33,768 nucleotides of DNA, taken from NCBI GenBank assembly GCA_030037225.1, contig JASHRU010000006.1, forward strand, positions 1 through 33,768, given 5' to 3'. Numbering within the stretch: position 1 is the first letter of the stretch; the number at the start of each line of letters is the position of its first letter. This stretch comes from Candidatus Acidiferrales bacterium. GTDB taxonomy: Bacteria > Acidobacteriota > Terriglobia > Acidiferrales > UBA7541. The position numbers and the translations under genes were made by a program. Positions 30,256 through 33,768 of the stretch are shown piece after piece. A model generated the notes under the pieces. The model was not told the origin of the DNA and ran no database searches. It saw only the letters and a list, made by a program, of their open reading frames with translations.

Positions 30256-32199
30256 TCACCGGATGCGAAGCAGAATCTGCCCGGGCTTTCCGGCTTCAAG
30301 CGGATTCAGCACGACTGTGTGCCGGTCGGGCAGAAGCTCGGCGCCTGCAGATACACTGGCCAGTTCCTCTGCAAACTCAAAGGTTAGTCCGTTCACCGTT
30401 TCTCGGCTGGATACGCGCAGTTCGATCGTATGCGGTTTGGCGCCCTGCACCGCACTCCAGTCCAGCCGGTCGCGGGCCCGCCAGTACTGCGCGAACTCCA
30501 GCGGGTCCATCGCGTGCACGCCCGCGGGTAGCCCCGCCAGCATTGCCTCTTCAGCTTCGAGCTTCTGCTTCGCGTCCGTAGGATGAATCAGCACGACGCT
30601 AGGGGCGCCGTTGTCCGCGTTGGCGCGGAAAACCTCGAGCGCGGAATTTACCCGCTCTGCTAGGGATGGCTCTTCTTCGTCCTCGATCGTCACGGGAAAC
30701 TCGTACACTCCCGAGTCCTGCTCGAACTCGAGGCCCAGCGTCAGTGCGTAGGGAAAATTCGTCAGCACGTCCGGCGCCGTGAACGACGAATCGAACTCGT
30801 AACCGCAGCGCACCAGGGCTTCCGGCAACGATTTCGGCACGCGCAGGTGTCCCGCGCGGAAAAAAATGCTGCGCTGCCCCGGCACGTTTCCGTCCAGCAG
30901 CTCGCGGCTCACGCGCACCTCGCCGAACACCGTCGCGCCCGTCGCCGTGTTCGCCCCCGTGCCCCGCGGATTGTAATTTACGTAGCTCTCCCGCCCCGTT
31001 CCCAGCTCGAAGTGGTTAAATGCGCGCGAGTGGATGATGGAATGGGTGCCCATCGGAAATCCCAGCCCGTGAACGCGGCGCAGCACGTCCAGGTTCTCCG
31101 GCGTCAGGTAGCCGTGCCCGTTCGCGTCGTTCACGTACTTCATCTGGATGAAGAACAGGCTGCGCGCTCTACGCGTGGCCTCGGCCTGCGCGTAGTCGAG
31201 CATGGGCGGAAACGAGTATTCCCAGTCCACGTCGTGCGTGAAGAGCACCACGGAGCGCAGGCTATTCGGCATCGTCGCTAGCCGCACGGCCCCCGGTTCG
31301 AGCGTTTCGTACCACGCGCGCAGAATCAGCATCCAGACGTCTCCTGCCGGTTCGAACGCGTTCACATACTGCCGGAACGCCTCGTAGTGCCGGTTCGTCT
31401 GCCCGCGGAGCAGCCCGTCGTGCAGGCTCACTCCGCTCAGATACACCGCGCCCGCGCCCATTCGCTTCCGCACCACCGCCGCCGTGCCGTCCTCGAATCG
31501 CGCCAGAACCGTTGTGCCGGGCTCAGGTGTATAGCCCAGCGTCCAGAAGATCTCCGGGATCGAATCGCTTCCCAGCCGGATTTCAAGTTCCTCCGGGCGG
31601 TCCAGATAACACAGGGTCGCGTCGGCACCCCGCTCGAATCGCACCAGGTGCCGGCGCTTCGAGGCTGCAGCTTCGCGGAACCCGAACAGCACTCCCTGCG
31701 GCCCCGCAGTCGCCGAAAATCCGAACACCGAGCCGCCCGCTTCCACGTGCTGGCGTATTTCGTCGAGCTCGGCGGCTGTGAACGTCCGCCCTTCCACGCG
31801 GGGATAGAGCAGCACCAGCCGGTGCCGCAGCGCCTCCGGCAAATCCTGCGTGACGAAAAACGGAATGCCCATTTCGCGCAGCGCATGGACTGCGGCCAGC
31901 GGTGGCTCGTCCGCCGTTGTGCGCAGCACCGCTACCTGCATCGGAAATCGGTCGGGATAAGCGTCTTCGTAGATCACGCGCGCAAGCCCAAGCGCGCGCA
32001 CCGGCACATCTGCCGCCAGCAGCCGGTGCCCCTCGCTGTAGTTCCGCCACGCGAAGAACCCGAACAGCCCAGCAACGAGTGCGAGCACGCCCGCCGCCCT
32101 TACACTGAATCCCCCTGTGCGTTCGGGATCGCCCCTAGCTGCGAGGGACATTCCGCCCCCCGCAGCGCCACCCAATTCGGGAATTGGCCGTCTGTCCAT
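30256..32199 (-). CDS. Membrane-anchored polysaccharide deacetylase-like protein with N-terminal GATase-like region
   Basis: TM segment AAGVLALVAGLFGFFAW; CE4-like motifs VVLFTHDVDWEYSF, MGTHSIIHSR, FFRAGHLRVP, VVLIHPTD. Start could be internal (e.g. MSLAARGD, residue 17). Confidence 0.75.
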   Translation of the reverse strand: MDRRPIPELGGAAGGGMSLAARGDPERTGGFSVRAAGVLALVAGLFGFFAWRNYSEGHRLLAADVPVRALGLARVIYEDAYPDRFPMQVAVLRTTADEPPLAAVHALREMGIPFFVTQDLPEALRHRLVLLYPRVEGRTFTAAELDEIRQHVEAGGSVFGFSATAGPQGVLFGFREAAASKRRHLVRFERGADATLCYLDRPEELEIRLGSDSIPEIFWTLGYTPEPGTTVLARFEDGTAAVVRKRMGAGAVYLSGVSLHDGLLRGQTNRHYEAFRQYVNAFEPAGDVWMLILRAWYETLEPGAVRLATMPNSLRSVVLFTHDVDWEYSFPPMLDYAQAEATRRARSLFFIQMKYVNDANGHGYLTPENLDVLRRVHGLGFPMGTHSIIHSRAFNHFELGTGRESYVNYNPRGTGANTATGATVFGEVRVSRELLDGNVPGQRSIFFRAGHLRVPKSLPEALVRCGYEFDSSFTAPDVLTNFPYALTLGLEFEQDSGVYEFPVTIEDEEEPSLAERVNSALEVFRANADNGAPSVVLIHPTDAKQKLEAEEAMLAGLPAGVHAMDPLEFAQYWRARDRLDWSAVQGAKPHTIELRVSSRETVNGLTFEFAEELASVSAGAELLPDRHTVVLNPLEAGKPGQILLRIR

Positions 32200-32269
32200 T
32201 GTTGCCTTCGTTTCGCTGCGTCCCGCTGTGTGCCCCGGTGACGGCGCGATTGAGGTTTACAATCGCGGC

Positions 32270-33409
32270 ATGCACGGAGCGCGCGAAACGCAGTGGATCG
32301 TGGACCAGGCGCGGTCCCTCGGTTTTTCGCTCTGCGGCGTCGCGAACGTTGCGGAATTTCCCGAGCTCGAACGATTCGAGGAATGGCTCGCCCTTGGCTA
32401 TGCCGGGCAAATGAATTACCTCGCCGATCCGCGCCGCGCTGCGCCCGCCGGCGTTCTCGAGGGCGCGCGCAGCCTCATCGTCTGTGCGCTCAACTACAAC
32501 ACTTCCCATCCGCACACCGCGGAAGCGGCCGCTTCTGTCTCTTCCTATTCTTCCTATCGGCAGATGGACCGCCTGCCCGTAGCCTTGCTCGATGGCGCCC
32601 CGCGCGGCTGGATTTCGCGTTACGCCTGGGGCGAGGACTATCACCGCGTCCTGGGGGAACGGCTCGAGCGGCTGATCGCCGCGATGCGTGAAGAATTCAG
32701 CGAACCCTTTGTCGCACGCGCCTACGTGGACACCGGACCCATTGCCGAACGCGTCGCCGCAAAGCACGCCGGCCTCGGCTGGCTCGCGAAAAACACCTGC
32801 CTGATTCATCCCGAGCTGGGTTCGTGGCTGTTCCTGGGCCTAATCGTCACTTCATTTGAGCTCGCACCATCCCTCGCGCGGGACCAGCTGCCGCAGCCGG
32901 ACCTCTGCGGCCAGTGCACCCTCTGCATCGACGCGTGTCCCACTCAGGCCATCGTCGAGCCCTACGTCCTCGATGCGCGCCGCTGCATCTCGTATTTGAC
33001 CATCGAGCATCGAGGCAGCGTGCCGCAAGACCTGCGCGCCGGGATGGGTGCTCATGTGTTCGGCTGCGACATTTGCCAGGATGTTTGCCCGTTCAATCGA
33101 AAAGCGCCGCTCACAGCCCAGGCCGAATTCGAACCCAAGCCCGCTGAATTGTGCGGGCCCTCGCTGGAGTGGCTGGCTGCCCTATCCGAGGAGGAATACC
33201 GCCGTGTGTTCCGGGGCAGCGCGATGAAACGCGCGAAATATCAGGGCTTGGTGCGAAATGCCTGCGTGGCGCTCGGCAATTCAGCGGCAACGCTGAGTTC
33301 CGCCGCGAGAGCGCGGATTCGCGTACTCCTGGAACGCCTCTCCGCCTCGCATGACTCGGTAATTGCCGAACACGCCGCCTGGGCCCTCACCTGCCTTCAC
33401 CAGGATTGA
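32270..33409 (+). CDS. queG: Epoxyqueuosine reductase QueG
   Basis: YVDTGPIAERVAAKHAGLGWLAKNTCLIHPELGSWLFLG; CGQCTLCIDACPTQAI; FGCDICQDVCPFN. ATG 32270 preferred over the 32117 ORF start. Confidence 0.94.
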   Translation: MHGARETQWIVDQARSLGFSLCGVANVAEFPELERFEEWLALGYAGQMNYLADPRRAAPAGVLEGARSLIVCALNYNTSHPHTAEAAASVSSYSSYRQMDRLPVALLDGAPRGWISRYAWGEDYHRVLGERLERLIAAMREEFSEPFVARAYVDTGPIAERVAAKHAGLGWLAKNTCLIHPELGSWLFLGLIVTSFELAPSLARDQLPQPDLCGQCTLCIDACPTQAIVEPYVLDARRCISYLTIEHRGSVPQDLRAGMGAHVFGCDICQDVCPFNRKAPLTAQAEFEPKPAELCGPSLEWLAALSEEEYRRVFRGSAMKRAKYQGLVRNACVALGNSAATLSSAARARIRVLLERLSASHDSVIAEHAAWALTCLHQD

Positions 33410-33583
33410 CCTCTCGGTTCTCACTGCGCCCGCTCCGGCGGCAGCCCGAGCGGCACAAGGCTGCCCGGCTGCATCTTCCGTATCAGGCGGGTTGCACGCC
33501 CTGGATTTTCGCGCCTGGCCTGCTAGTGTGTCTCTACGTCCCGCCCGGCAGGACCGGTCGGACCGCTCCCTGGGAAGAGGAAC

Positions 33584-33768
33584 GTGCGTTCGAAATATCT
33601 ATTGATAGGGCTGGCCCTGGGACTCGCGCTGGCCGGCGTGTGCTGGTACGCGCTCTCGCGCCGCCCGGCGCCGGCTCACGCTCCTGCTGCTCATGAGGTT
33701 GTCGAGGCGCCGCCCGCACCCATCGCCCAGCAACTCGACGACATCGTCGCGAATTTCCGCAAGATCAT
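33584..33768 (+). CDS. N-terminal fragment of a signal-anchored/secreted protein, cut by window edge
   Basis: GTG start after AGAGG; (M)RSKYLLIGLALGLALAGVCWYALSRRPAPAHAPAAHEVVEAPPAPIAQQLDDIVANFRKI, frame open to the window end. Confidence 0.65.
   Translation, partial: MRSKYLLIGLALGLALAGVCWYALSRRPAPAHAPAAHEVVEAPPAPIAQQLDDIVANFRKI

Overview
The 33.8 kb window is GC-rich and densely coding. Gene content looks like Acidobacteriota, but this is inferred from gene families only; no rRNA was seen. I support about 28 CDSs, two of them cut by the window edges. I found no tRNA, rRNA, CRISPR array or mobile element. Most genes are chromosomal metabolism or housekeeping: DUF255/YyaL, DUF2203, NadA, MoaA, amidohydrolase, M28 and S9 peptidases, a MetE-like protein, alpha/beta hydrolase and QueG. 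The observations most worth following up are: (1) a strong molybdenum-cofactor (Moco) riboswitch candidate in the moaA leader, with its own promoter; (2) a Tes/Mss-like radical SAM protein, a candidate for membrane-spanning or tetraether lipid synthesis, which lacks the Cys motif I expect before the radical SAM core; (3) a tandem pair of soluble Ser/Thr kinase-TolB-like-TPR proteins that share a duplicated, apparently leaderless promoter, with a perfect palindrome in only one copy; (4) a recurrent 6-9 nt spacing between a -10 box and the start codon at several genes, suggesting leaderless mRNAs; (5) a membrane-anchored PelA-like (GATase-like plus CE4-like) deacetylase; (6) a 1-Cys peroxiredoxin / CstB-like persulfide dioxygenase operon with an upstream inverted repeat; (7) an uncharacterised modular protein with an Arg-rich linker.
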